NCBI GenBank assembly: GCA_036898135.1
Contig: CM072526.1
Location: forward strand, 4,340,055-4,404,054
DNA: 64,000 nucleotides
Direction: 5' to 3'
Source: Oncomelania hupensis
Taxonomy: Eukaryota > Mollusca > Gastropoda > Littorinimorpha > Pomatiopsidae
The position numbers were made by a program, and so were the translations under genes. Under the pieces are notes generated by a model that saw only the letters and a list, made by a program, of their open reading frames with translations, did not search any database and was not told the origin of the DNA. Each line of letters begins with the position of its first letter. The first letter of the stretch is position 1. Of the stretch, positions 40,437 to 51,765 are shown piece by piece.

Positions 40437-43400
40437 TCAATGATCTTTCGTTCGCAAGGAATCGACGCCCTCGTCAGTTGCGGTCGTCATCGGCCCAGGG
40501 TCAAAGACGATGATCACGTGGGCTTCCCCGGAATCAGTGCGTCCTCCGTTGTCTCCTTCTTCCATCGGATGACCGACGCAGTCGACGTTGTCAGCTCCCA
40601 GAACGCATTCGCTGGGTCTCACGGTCAGGTTGGCTTCTGCGGGACGGTGGAACAGCTCCCTCATGGTCTGCAGATGCTCCTTCCAGGTCTGGGTGTGGAC
40701 TTCATGTTCGACTAAAGTCGTAGAGCCTGGGACATCATTGAAGTTAGGGGGAAACTCGCCCATAAGGTCCTCGAGCTCCAACGTTTGACCTTCCGTCAAG
40801 CTCGGTCCTAGCTTAACATCATCGATGCCTTCTTTGCTGTGGAAGTCTCCCAGTTCCAACAGTTCTTCGCTGTCAAAGCTGTCGTCGGTCACAGCTGCTG
40901 TTGCTGCATGTACAGTCTCTGGCGGCCTCTCCACGTACAGCTTAAGGAGGTTGGCGTGGTATATTTTGGAATGCTGGCCGACCTTCACCTTGTAGTCGTT
41001 GATCCCCACCACGGTCTCCACTTCGTACGGGCCTTTCCACTGCATCAGCAACTTATTATGATCAGTAGGTAGCAGCACCAGCACTTTGTTGCCAGGTTTA
41101 AACTTCCTGTTCACAGCCCTACGATCATAGTAGTGCTTTCCACAGTCCTGGGACTTCTTCAGGTTTTCTCTGGCTATCTCGAGAGTCTGCTCCAGCTTCT
41201 CTCGTAGCTCAAACACGTACTGGTAACTGTTCTTCACCTCTGGGGTGTCTACTTCTTTCGTCCACAGTTCTTTTAGGATGTGCATCGGCCCTCGGATGGT
41301 TCTTCCGTACAGCAGCTCGAACGGAGAAAAGCCGGTGGACTCCTGCGGTACTTCTCTGTAGGCGAAAAGTAAGGCGTTGATGTAGCGATGCCATTGTCTG
41401 GGCTGCTCGCTGCACAGTTTCTTCAAGGTGGACTTCAGCGTAGCATTGAACTTTTCGACAAGCCCGTTGCACATCGGATGGTAGGGTGTCGTAGTCAAAT
41501 GCCGGATGCTCAGCAGTCTGTTCACCTCCTTCATGCAGTCAGAGACGAACTGCGTCCCGAGGTCTGTCAGAATTTCTTCAGGCACTCCAAGTCTACTGAA
41601 CATGTCCACCAGTGCCTCTGCTACAGTTTCAGTGTCAATCTTCTTCAGTGGCACTGCTTCTGGGTACCGAGTCGCATAGTCTACTAAAGTCAGTACCCAT
41701 CGATGACCTTCTTCACTCGGAGGTTTTATTTCGCCGATTAAGTCTAAGGCCACCCTCTTGAAAGGTCGGTCGATCAGAGGCATCCTCTGCATAGGCACTT
41801 TCGGGACCCTTCCTCGAGGTATGGTCTTCTGGCAAATGTCACATGATCGGCAGAAACGGCTGACGTCCGCATGAAGTCCTGGCCAGTAGAACACCGCCTG
41901 GATTCTGTCCGACGTCTTCTTGATACCTAGGTGACCTCCCATGATTGAGTCATGTGCTACTTCCATCACTTGGCGCCTTAGGGGTAACGGTACCAAAACT
42001 TGACGTAGTGGTTTACCTCCGCTGACCCTCGGGTGCTGGAAGATTCGATACAGGATCTTGGTCTTCACCTCAAAATAGACCGTGCCACTGCCCTTGGTCA
42101 CGTGGTCTTGGCGGTTCCTGTACTTGTTTAAAGTGCTATCAGCTTCCTGGAGCTGGATCAGCTTATCTCTGTCCACGATGGCAGCTTTAGAGTTGTCGGC
42201 GACCTTCAGTGGCGTAGACGTCTTGTCTCTCTTGGCCTGGGCCCTGGTAGTAACGGCACCGACGATCTCTGGTCGGCAGGGCTGAGCCGGAGTAACCACA
42301 TTGTCCCATAGCAACTCTGTAAGGTCTCCATCGGGAAACGGCAATGGATCCTCCTCCACAACTTCGACGCGTTGGATTGAGGCAGGACTCCATTCTGAAT
42401 CGGGGTCGTCGGGTCGTCTCGCGCCGTCGATATTCCCGATCATCAAATCGTATAGCGGCTTCTTCAGGCAACCGCTTCGACTTCGCCTACGTAGAAAGGG
42501 GTGTTGACTTGAATCTTTGCAACTGGCGCTCTCACACATTTGCTGTCGGCCATAAGTGTCCATTTAGAATCGCCAGTGAACTGTTCTTTAGCGATTAGGT
42601 CTTCTTTGACGATGACCCCACTGCAGCCAGAGTCTCTTAAAACAGTCACTTCATGATTTCCGACGCGTCCCTTTGAAACAGGCATGTTCTGTACGGTCAC
42701 AGCTGCGCTGGCGACGACGGGGATGGATTTCCCGTTGGCAAGGAGGAGTTGGCCATCAGTCATGCACTCTTGCACGTCCGCAGGAGTAGCTGTGCGCTTG
42801 GTCTCACTCGGAAGAATGACGCTCCCGCCGCACACTTGATGGTCAGATCTACTGGTTTGCCGTTGATTGGAGAAACGTCTCTGTCGGTTGCCCACCGCTG
42901 CATTGTCCGTACTGCTCCGCTGTCCGCTACTTTTGTTTTGAGGACAGTTAGCTGCTCTGTGGTCTGTAGCGTTGCAGGTGAAACAGCCTCTTGACTGCCC
43001 TTCCCTGGAAGGTGGCGTGGAGTCAGTATGTCTCTGGCTCGTCTGGATCTGGTTCACATGGTTTCCAGTCTTCTGAAAATGTTTCGTCGCGCTGGGTGGC
43101 CCCATCGTTTTCTCATGAGCGATGAGATATCTTTCAGCAGCCTCAGCAACGTCTTTTAGCGTCTGCAACTTTTGTATTTCCAAGTGGATCGCGAGGTCCT
43201 TAGGACAGGCGTTGAGTAATTGTTCCCTCACGATCAGCTCATGGAGACTCTCGTAAGTCTTCCCTTTGCCTGATAATTCCACCCACTTGTGTAGGTATGA
43301 TGACAGGCGCTCCACAAATTGCTTTGGTGTCTCGTCTGACAAAGGCCGGCATTCACGAAAGCGTTGACGGTAGCCCTTTTCTGTAAAGTTGTAGCACTGC

Positions 43401-43977
43401 AATAGGGCCGCTTTCAAGACGTCGTAGTTTTTGGCGTCATCGTTCGACAGTCTGGTGTAAACTTCGAGAGCTTGCCCCGTCAGAAGTGCACTCAGTCGAA
43501 TCGCCCAGTCTCGAGGTTGCCAATTAGAGCTTTCAGCGAACCTTTCGAATCTCGCCAGATAACTGTCAATCTGGTCCTTCCCGTCGACGAAAGCTGGCAA
43601 TTTTGGAGCCGTGTTGTCACTGATAACTTGTGGCGCATGCTGCTGTTGCTGGATGCGCGCCAACTCTAGTTGGAACTGCCGATCAGCTTCTCTTTCCTCA
43701 CGCCTGCGCTCATCTTCTCTTTCTTTACGCTGCTCTTCTCTTTCTTGCCGCTGCTGTTCAATTTCCAGACGCTTCAATTCTAATTCTCTTTCTTCACGGC
43801 GACGCTGCTCTTCTAATTCTCGTTCTTCACGGCGACGCTGCTCTTCTAATTCTCGTTCTTCACGCCATCGCTGTTCTTCTCTTTCTTCGCGCAATATTCT
43901 CTCCTGGCATTTGACGTACTCCGTCAGCTGTTTGCCTTTTAGATTTAGTTCAACCCCTTTCTGCAGAAGTCAGCCAT
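40437..43977 (-). pseudogene. Gag-protease-integrase frame of gypsy copy 2, two single-base frameshifts
   Basis: From the start codon at 43977 the frame is broken at once by loss of one base near 43964. It is open again from 43894 for 476 codons: shorter E/R coiled coil than copy 1, capsid-like domain, knuckle CFTCNATDHRAANC, protease DSG. A second one-base loss near 42469 separates it from a 708-codon frame with HHCC, D-D35-E integrase, GPY module and RT scraps (LMGEFPPNFNDVPGSTTLVE joined to WKEHLQTMRELFHRPAEAN). The C-terminus continues about 15 residues beyond copy 1 and gives the ancestral end. Both losses look like post-insertion decay. Confidence 0.9.
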
Positions 43978-44372
43978 CTTAATGCTTTTCTGGAAAGTTC
44001 TTTTCTGGAAAGTTCTCTTCTGGAAAGTTCTTTCTGGAAAGTTCTTTTCCTAGAAAGTTCTTGACTGTAGAGTTCTTTTTTTCTGGAAAGTTCTTGACTG
44101 TGCTGTACCTTTCTAGACTGTTCTAGAACAGCACGCTTTCTGCAGTAGCGCTGATGCTTGCCACTGGTCGCCTTCGTTGACGCAGGCCCCGCTGTCCTCG
44201 TCGTATGCGACGCTGCACCACGCTGGTGTTGATTTATACGCTCCTGTGCTGAAGTAGACGCGACGTCCGCTCGACGCTCGCTGTAACACTGGCGATGTAG
44301 CTCCGAGACTGTCCCTCGACGTAGTCTTACGGCAGCAACGTAGTCCCGATCTGTTGTTCGCTCACGAAGCAA
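43950..44372 (-). CDS. Leader-region open frame of gypsy copy 2, doubtful
   Basis: Counterpart of 27195-27515, begins MLRERTTDRDYVAAVRLRRG. Here it stays open across the leader tandem repeats for 140 codons and overlaps the gag start. No domain is recognised. Confidence 0.25.
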   Translation of the reverse strand: MLRERTTDRDYVAAVRLRRGTVSELHRQCYSERRADVASTSAQERINQHQRGAASHTTRTAGPASTKATSGKHQRYCRKRAVLEQSRKVQHSQELSRKKELYSQELSRKRTFQKELSRRELSRKELSRKALRWLTSAERG

Positions 44373-44558
44373 CTCTTCAGCGACTACACGCCCTTGCAGT
44401 CAACCCGAATCTATCGGTGATGTAGTCCCAGTATGTTGGCCCCTCTCGACGCAACTCGTTGGCGGCTACCCTCGATGACTGCCTCTCGTAACGTTGACTC
44501 GCTTGTTGTAGCAGTTGAACCCTTGGCTATGGCGTGAATCGCGGCTTGACCCCCAAAA

Positions 44559-45125
44559 TGTTACACTCCGTTCGATGATGGTGTTTTCTATCAGTATCTG
44601 ATTCAGCCCCGATGCTTGAATTCCTGATAGGGTGTAACTCAGATTCGTTTATTCACACAGCCCGTCCAAACAGCGTACAAGTCACAAAGTCGACGTATGA
44701 AGTTTTCCACTTTTATTCAGCACACATCAACAACTGCATACAATTCTCAATTCAACTCAACAACTTTCACAGCAACTTTCCAAATCACTATCAACAACTT
44801 TACTCTCTATAACAATCTCTCCGCACACGATTAAATAACCTCTCTCTTTTCCGGAAAGATTTCGAATACGGTAGAAATGACGTACTGCCACCAATCGAAC
44901 TAAAGATCGTCATCACTGGCTTACGTCATACATTATTATTTCTCCTTCCCGAACGTCCTCTTGCCTCGACATGCATCGGGAAATTTCTATCAAGAGTAAA
45001 CACGCATATCCAGAAGATTCTCAAATAATATCGACTAACGCAAATTATCAACGTTATACAAAACCTCTCCAAACAACAATGCAAACCCAAATCAAAGGTA
45101 CTACCATTCGCGTTTCAACGTAACA
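44559..45125 (-). repeat. 5' LTR of gypsy copy 2 (567 bp, 68 bp deletion)
   Basis: Compared with 39483-40117 it lacks 68 bp between CAAAGGTA and CTACCATTCG, a deletion bounded by the word GTA. The lost part lies near the upstream end of U3, so it happened after insertion (reverse transcription would copy it to both LTRs). Confidence 0.9.
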
Positions 45126-45130
45126 CTTAG

Positions 45131-45478
45131 TTTTTCTTAAAAAGCGAGAGAGAAAAAAAAAGAACAAGATAGACGAAATAGCTGCAAGAAAGAAAGACGA
45201 TCCGCTCTTACAATTGTCACGGGCCAACTAAAACTATAAATGAAATCAGATTTCACCAAACAACTTGAAAACAAGCTGCACGCCAAACGCACGCCAAAAC
45301 TTCAACCAACCTCGCGATCGTCAAAAAATTGTTAAGTAAGTGAACTGTGCGCAAAATGCATGCACTGCACAGACACATACCCTCGAACTGGATGGGGAAA
45401 AGTGCCTGGAGAGAAAAAACAAAACCCGATGAGGTGAAAGAAGGAGAGGATAAACGGAAATACAGAGCAGTAACAGAG

Positions 45479-45480
<2 letters not shown>
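45131..45480. other. No recognisable feature
   Basis: A-rich flank of the gypsy insertion. No gene is seen. Confidence 0.5.

Positions 45481-45483
<3 letters not shown>

Positions 45484-45560
<77 letters not shown>
45484..45560. repeat. (AG)n microsatellite, left part
   Basis: About 77 bp of AG. The array continues at 46139-46161 after the family R insertion. Confidence 0.95.
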
Positions 45561-45564
<4 letters not shown>

Positions 45565-46138
45565 CAATACATTACATGATTATTGCTTTAGGTCCAGCGG
45601 ACTCTTCCGAGCCAAATCGGGACCGGACAACCCCTGATCGGCATAAAAGATCCGCTGAAACAACCCTAGTGGTAAAACTGAACGCTCTCCACCAGCCAGT
45701 CACTTTACAATAAAAACATCCCACGCAGGGGACGCTGAGGCTGTACTCTAATTTATCGAAACCCCGTTTACAAAAAACAAAATAGAATACCAACATCATT
45801 ATAAATTATCAACAAAACACATACAATTAATAAAATGCCTACATTGCTAAATAATAACATCATAGGAAGCCCTAGTGACCACTGGGCAGAAAGCGTCCAG
45901 AATTCCCAAGCTGATCCAACAGACCTCAGACACAAATAAGGAGTCTTGTCCCCGAAGAGTTTTCAAGAAAAAAGGTAGGCTAGATGACTGGTCTAGCGAA
46001 GAAGAAGATAGTATAGCAGATTGATAGAACAGAGCAGGAATGAAAAAGAGCAAATGGGAAAGACAGCGACAGTGGGAATTTAAAGCCCTAAATTTCCAGA
46101 AAGTGGGGATACTATTTACTGAAACCCCCGGTACCCCA
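45561..46138 (-). mobile_element. Family R retroposon, copy R4, inserted in an (AG)n array
   Basis: 578 bp copy with AG repeats on both sides, so the target duplication is hidden in the microsatellite. The extreme 5' GGGGG block is absent (the right end is GGTACCCCA). The tail is TACATTACATGA on the left. Confidence 0.9.
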
Positions 46139-47668
46139 AGAGAGAGAGAGAGAGAGAGAGAAGAAGAGAAGAAATCCTCCCAATTCTCCGGAAGAAGTTG
46201 AGGCAGCAGTGCATCGCTGACGAAGAAGTCGCAGTGGACAATATACGCGGAACTCACGCAGGAGGAGAAGCATGATTGATGCCCTGACTTAACAAGATCT
46301 GGAGAGTGGGGAGTGTACACCATGACCTCGCTTGATCTCTAAAAAAGAAACCTTCAGGAGTGTGAAAATTGATCAGCCTGCCATCAGCAAGATCTGATAC
46401 ATCAACAAAACCCCAAGCTGAACAAATCATGTGCAGATTACGGGCTTCCCACTGAAAACCCAGATAATCTGTAAGAAATACCTACAGCCAACAACATCAG
46501 TGTTCATAGATTTCAAAGCCTCGAGTATGGCATGCAGCAATAATAAAAGTGTACAATCAGCAAAATTATTGAAGTTATCAAAAGCTGTATGAAACAGTGC
46601 AGTCTCCATAAACAGCGTCATCGGGAATGGTTCAGAACAACAATCTGGCGTCAAGTTACTCTCTGAACATTTATCTTCTCCGCATCATGTAATGCACTTG
46701 CAGATCACGAAGGCACAGCGCAACAATCTCCAATCTTCGTTTTGTGTTCATTGAGATTCAAAAAGGCGTTGACCGTATGACATCTGCAGCATGGAATATA
46801 AGTCAGAGAAGATCAAATGATGCAAAATCAGCCTAAAAAATTGAAGTTCAAAACCTGTATGACAAGGCTACCAGTGCAGTCCTCCATAACAGCGTCAGGG
46901 AACTGGTTCAGACAACTCGGTGTCATTCGTCAAGGATGCTCTACTCTCTTCTTCCATCTGAGCGATCATGGATCACATGCACTCACAACGAAGATCAGGG
47001 GGGTAGAGCAATCTATCTCGTTTTGTGGATGTGAGGATGGATTGTGGAGAGGAGGTTTGGCTGGTAGAGGCTTGACACCACTGCAAAGCTTATGGAATTG
47101 AAATGAAAAAGCGATGGGACATCAATCTCCAATCTACTTTTTTAGTTTTTATTTAGGTTGTGTGTGGGTCAGAGAAGTCAAACAACTGCTAGGAAGCTTT
47201 TTGGTATCTACAGGTTGTGTCTTTAAGTATGCTGCGCTCCCTTGTCATCTATATATGCTGCGAAGCATGGTTGCAGCGATGCGTGGAGATGAGGTGCTAC
47301 AGAAGACTTCTGGGTATTTCCTATACCCAAGACATCGTCAACGACGAAGTCCGACAGACCATCACACAAGCCATTGGACAACACGGTGACCTGCTCACAG
47401 TGGTGAAGAAACTGAAACTCCGATGGTATGGCCACGTCACCAGATCATCAGGCCTTGCAAAGACCATTCTGCAAGGCACAGTGCAAGGAGGTAGAAGAAG
47501 ATGGAGACCGAAAAAGAGGTGGGAGGACAACATTCGAGAATGGACTGGTTTGACACTGAGCGAAGCCATCAGGGCTGCTGAGGACAGAGAAAGATGGAGT
47601 ATGCTGGTTAAACGATCATCTGTGGTGCCCCTACGACCTCCGAGTTACGGGACAGGACAGGACAGAAA
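46139..47668 (+). mobile_element. RTE-like element, highly degenerate with internal deletions
   Basis: Pieces in order: EEIL..EEVEAAV linker (46165-46215), RT segments around 46330-46950 (one-base indels everywhere; GVIRQGCSTLFFHL-like remnant), then the well-preserved C-terminus (MRCYRRLLGISYTQDIVNDE, LRWYGHVTRSSGLAKTILQG, 47280-47640) and the family end CGAGTTACGGGACAGGACAG at 47640-47668. Confidence 0.8.
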
Positions 47669-48369
47669 AGAAAATCTCTTTAAAATTTTGTAATTTTTCC
47701 AAGTGGTTTTTGAAAGAATAGTGGAACAGCTAGTATTCAAACTTTACAATAATGTCAAACAAACGTGCAATCCTAATTTGGACACAAATGAAAACAGAAC
47801 AACACAACGCACATTCGTCAGGTGAGCAAAAACACCAGTACTGTGTACTAAGTACTGACAATTGTTGTGTTCGTGTGTGTAACAATCGTCCGCTTGATGA
47901 AGAGCTTACATCGAAAATTGTGTTGCTTTTGTCCTGTTTTCGTCCAAATTAGGCCTTTTTTTTAACATTTTATTTTAGTTTACGTGCCTATTATTTATTT
48001 CTTATTGTAAACCTTATAGTGGAATGTCATTTGTCCTGTTGTGGCACAGATCAGCCCTTTTGCTCCCGGAATGTACTAGAGTCAATGCCCCTATTTACAG
48101 TACGGAATGTAGTCGTGCTTGTTCAGGCAAGTGACATACAGCCTATCTCAGCCTGCTAACTCCGTACTCCCTACACCAGCGAGGGCGCAATGTCATCAGG
48201 CGTAAACACTTTGTATCAGTCATGTGGCGACCGAGTTGTGGGGGTGGCCAATCGGCAGGTGTGGTGGTGGGGAGTGGTAGTAGGTGGGGAGGGGGGGGGG
48301 AGATGGGGGTATGCCAAGTCCAGTCCTCTTCAAAATCTCTTTAGTCACACAAAGGACAGTGAACATTTG
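47669..48369. other. No recognised gene
   Basis: Moderate-complexity sequence with a G-rich block at 48240-48310. A 66-codon frame at 47752-47952 has no domain. Confidence 0.4.
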
Positions 48370-48480
48370 GCATGTCAAAATTATACACACGTAAGCACAC
48401 ACTCACACGCATACACACACATACACACCACACATTACAATATCGCACACATGAACACTTACAATGCGCATGCACAGAGA
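48370..48480. repeat. CA-rich low-complexity tract
   Basis: CACACTCACACGCATACACA-type sequence. Confidence 0.7.
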
Positions 48481-48529
48481 TAAACAAAAGAATGCGCATA
48501 TATGTCCAATTAAGACCGTTTCGTTATAT

Positions 48530-48563
<34 letters not shown>

Positions 48564-48614
48564 ACAAAGACAATCAGAAACGTGAAGTGCGACAAACGCT
48601 TCCTTCCTCAAAAG

Positions 48615-49895
48615 CGTAACCTTTAGGAATGTGAAAAATACCGCATCATCAGCCATCTCAGCAAGGTCCTCATGAAAATAATACTCAACAGGTTGAAACC
48701 CCAAGCTTAACAAAGCATAGCTGAAGAAATCGCTCGATTCAGGCCAGGGCGAAGTATCACTGAGCAGATTTTCAACGTCAGAATAATCTGCGAGAAATAC
48801 CTACAGCACCAACAACATCTATATCATGTGTTTGCAGACTTCAAGAAAGCGTTTGACCGAGTCTGTCATGCAGCTCTGGGGCAACCATGAGAGTGTATAA
48901 TATCAGCCATAGCATTACTAAAGTCATCAAAACCCTTTATGACAAGGCTGCCAGTGGAGTCCTCCTCAACAGAGCCATCGAGAACTGGTGCAGAACAACG
49001 ATTGGCGTGCGACAAGGATGCCTACTCTCACCAACACTCTTCAACATCTTCCTGGAGCGCAACATGTCAGATGCCCTTGCAGATCATGAAGGCACAGTCA
49101 GCATAAAGGATAGAGCTATCCCCAACCTCCGTTTTGCGGATGAAATTGACGGACTGACTGGAGAGGAACAATAAATTGAAATCTGGTACAGAGGCTTGAC
49201 ACCACCTCCAGAGCCTATGTTATGGAATTAAATGCAAAGAGGACAAACACCGCCAATGGCATCAACACGGACACCAAAGTCCAAGGCCAATCCCTCAACA
49301 CGGTCCATAGCTTCAAATATTTAGGAGCCATTGTATCAGATAATGAATCCCGACAGGAAGTCCTCTCCATGATCGCACAATCAACTGCTGCCCTGACAAG
49401 GTTGAAACCCATTTGGAAAAACAGGACCATCAGTCTGCGCTCCCTTGTTATCTTCATCGTCCTATACGCTTGCGAAATATGGACCCTCACAGCAGACCTA
49501 CAACGAAAAATACAAAGCATGGAGATGAGGTGCTATAGAAGACTTCAGACCATTTCCTATACCCAGCACATCAGCAACGACGAAGTCCGATAAACCATCA
49601 CACAAGCCATTGGACAACACGATGACATGCTCACGGTGGTGAAGAAACGGAAACTCCGATGGTATGGCCACGTCACCAGATCATCAAGTCTTGCAAAGAC
49701 CATCCGGCAAGGCACGGTGCAAGGAGGCAGAAGAAGAGGAAGGCAGAAAAAGAGGTGGGAGGACAACATTTGAGAATGGACTGGCTTGACACTGAGCGAA
49801 GCTAAGAGATTTGTTGAGAACAGAGAAATATGGATTACGCTGGTGAAACGATCATCGACTTTCGAGTTAAGGGATAGGATAAAGGATAGGATTGG
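48615..49895 (+). mobile_element. RTE-like element, 5'-truncated, RT domain best preserved here
   Basis: Encodes ISHLSKVLMKIILNRLKPQA, HVFADFKKAFDRVCH (motif A, catalytic Asp present), GVRQGCLLSPTLFNIFLE (motif B), NLRFADEIDGL (motif C, second Asp replaced by Glu), SLNTVHSFKYLGAIVSDN and the C-terminal block. Frameshifts and stops are present (e.g. after VCHAALGQP). Contains the single-copy precursor of the 35 bp satellite (49063-49095). The 3' end is GAGTTAAGGGATAGGATAAA at 49865-49890. Confidence 0.85.
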
Positions 49896-50029
49896 ATCCC
49901 CCTACCCCCACCGTAAATCAACCGCCACACCCACCGCACGCCCCCCACCCAGCTTTCAAGCGCACATCTTCCCACTACTCACCCACCTCTCACATCAATA
50001 AGGTTTTCGAGTTTGACTCCCTCTCCCCT

Positions 50030-50405
50030 CCCAACACGTTACGTTATGTAGATTACCGTCCCCGTACACGGAGCGCATAGGGGACTGTCTCCCAACACGT
50101 TACGTTTTGTAGATTACCGTCCCCGTACACGGAGCGCATAGGGGACTGTCTCCCAACACGTTACGTTATGTAGAGTACCGTCCCCGTACACGGAGCGCAT
50201 AGGGGACTGTCTCCCAACACGTTACGTTATGTAGAGTACCGTCCCCGGACACGGAGCGCATAGGGGACTGTCTCCCAACACGTTTCGTTATGTAGAGTAC
50301 CGTCCCCGTACACGGAGCGCATAGGGGACTGTCTCCCAACACGTTACCTTATTTAGAGTACCGTCCCCGTACACGGAGCGTAGAGGGGACTGTCTCCCAA
50401 CACAC
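50030..50405. repeat. 61 bp tandem array, ~6 copies, each with a hairpin retroposon end
   Basis: Period 61 bp (ACGTTATG at 50041, 50163, 50224). Each unit holds GTCCCCGTACACGGAGCGCA + TAGGGGAC, which folds as GTCCCC/GGGGAC. On the minus strand this is the same hairpin plus TAATCTA found at the retroposon ends at 34205, 35988 and 62404. Confidence 0.9.
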
Positions 50406-50598
50406 ACACGCCCTCCCTATTTATAGCACTCCTTCTCTCTCCGATATGACTGAACTGTCCATCCTCCCCCCCCCCAAATCCCACCCTCCCTTCCCTCAAC
50501 CCCACCCATTCCCTGGGTTTGCTCTCAAGACAGCCTGGTCACGTTCCTTCCTACCACAAATGTTATATGGTAGGTCTCCACGTCTGACTACTTAAGTA
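50406..50598. other. C-rich, no gene
   Basis: Pyrimidine-rich with a C run at 50465-50475. Confidence 0.5.
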
Positions 50599-50796
50599 TT
50601 TCTTTATTTAATCGTTTTTATATAGCGCTCCTCCAGCTCAAGAGCTGCTCATGGCACTGGCTCTAACTCAAGCTGCCTAGGCGCCCACTTACTGCCTTTA
50701 GGAGCATCCTCTGACGCACCTGACAACTGAGCCCAATCCTGCGTGACCGGGGATTAGGGAGACGTGACCGGGGATTAGGGAGACGTGACCTACCTA
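50599..50796 (-). mobile_element. SINE family gamma, left part, split by R5
   Basis: Minus strand ends GAGGAGCGCTATATAAAAAC at about 50615-50635. The flanking half is 51633-51765 (compare 14100-14460, which is uninterrupted). Confidence 0.7.
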
Positions 50797-50810
50797 GTGC
50801 GTTACATTAC

Positions 50811-51632
50811 ATTACATGGTGATTGCTTTAGGTCCAGCGGACTTTTCCGAGCCAAATCAGGACCAGACAACCCCCGATCCGCATAAAAGATCTGCTGGAA
50901 CAACCCTAGTGGTAAAACTGAAAGCTCTCCACCAGCCAGTCACTGTACAATAAAGACATCCCACGCAGGGGACGCTGAGGCTGTACTCTAATTTATTGAA
51001 CCCCCGTTTACAAAAAACAAAATAGAATAACAACATCGTTTTAACTTATCAACAAAACAATTTATACATATAAAATGCCTACATGTTAAATAATAACATC
51101 ATAGAAGCCCTAGTGACCACCTGGCTGAAAGCGTCCAATATTCCCAAGCTGATCCAACTGACCTCCATACACAAATAAGGGAGTCTTGTCGGGGAAGAGT
51201 TTTCAAGAAAAAAAGGTTGGTGAATTGAAGTTTACAAACGAATAGAATACAAACTTCGGTATATAGAAGTTATCAACAAATCATTATACATCTAAAATGC
51301 CTACATTGTTAATTATAATAACATATAGGGAAGCCCTTAGTGACCCACCTTGGCAGTGGAAAGCAGTGCCCTATTCCCAAGCATCGATTCCAAAGCAGAC
51401 CTCTTACCAATATGAAGGGAGTCTTTGTCGGGGGGAAGCGTTTTCAAGAAAAAACGGTAGTGACTTGTTGACTTGTTTAGCGAAGAATGATAGTATAGTA
51501 GATTGATTTAGAAACAGAACTGAGCAGGATGTGAAAGAAACAAAAAAAAGAAAGACAGCGACAGTGGGAATTTAAAGCATTAAATTTCCAGGAAGTGGGG
51601 GGATACTGAAACCCCCGGCATCCCAAGGGGGG
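50811..51632 (-). mobile_element. Family R retroposon, copy R5, with internal duplication
   Basis: 822 bp instead of ~580. The segment with AAAATGCCTACAT, CCCTAGTGACC and GAGTTTTCAAGAAAAAA occurs twice (about 51000-51225 and 51226-51470), the second much more mutated. The tail (TAATG)n is at 50811-50826. GACCTACCTAGTGCG and AACCTGCTGAGTGTA on the two sides may be a decayed target duplication in SINE gamma. Confidence 0.8.
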
Positions 51633-51765
51633 AACCTGCTGAGTGTATTTGAGTAACTGGCACTCCCACGTCTAGAGCATGAGCTCAAGATCTCTAAGTC
51701 CGTGCGAGTAAATGCGTTCTTGCACAAACTGGATCTTGGTTTATACTCTCATCCGACGTTATCAT

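Larger units (their letters stand above)
39483..45125 (-). mobile_element. Ty3/gypsy-type LTR retrotransposon, copy 2 (5643 bp)
   Basis: Same family and same internal RT deletion as copy 1. A perfect 5 bp target duplication CTTAG lies at 39478-39482 and 45126-45130. LTRs are 635 bp (left) and 567 bp (right). They differ only by a 68 bp deletion that I can see. LTR and coding sequences differ visibly from copy 1, so this is a separate subfamily insertion and not a segmental duplicate. The gag start and the gag-pol junction have single-base deletions. Confidence 0.95.
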
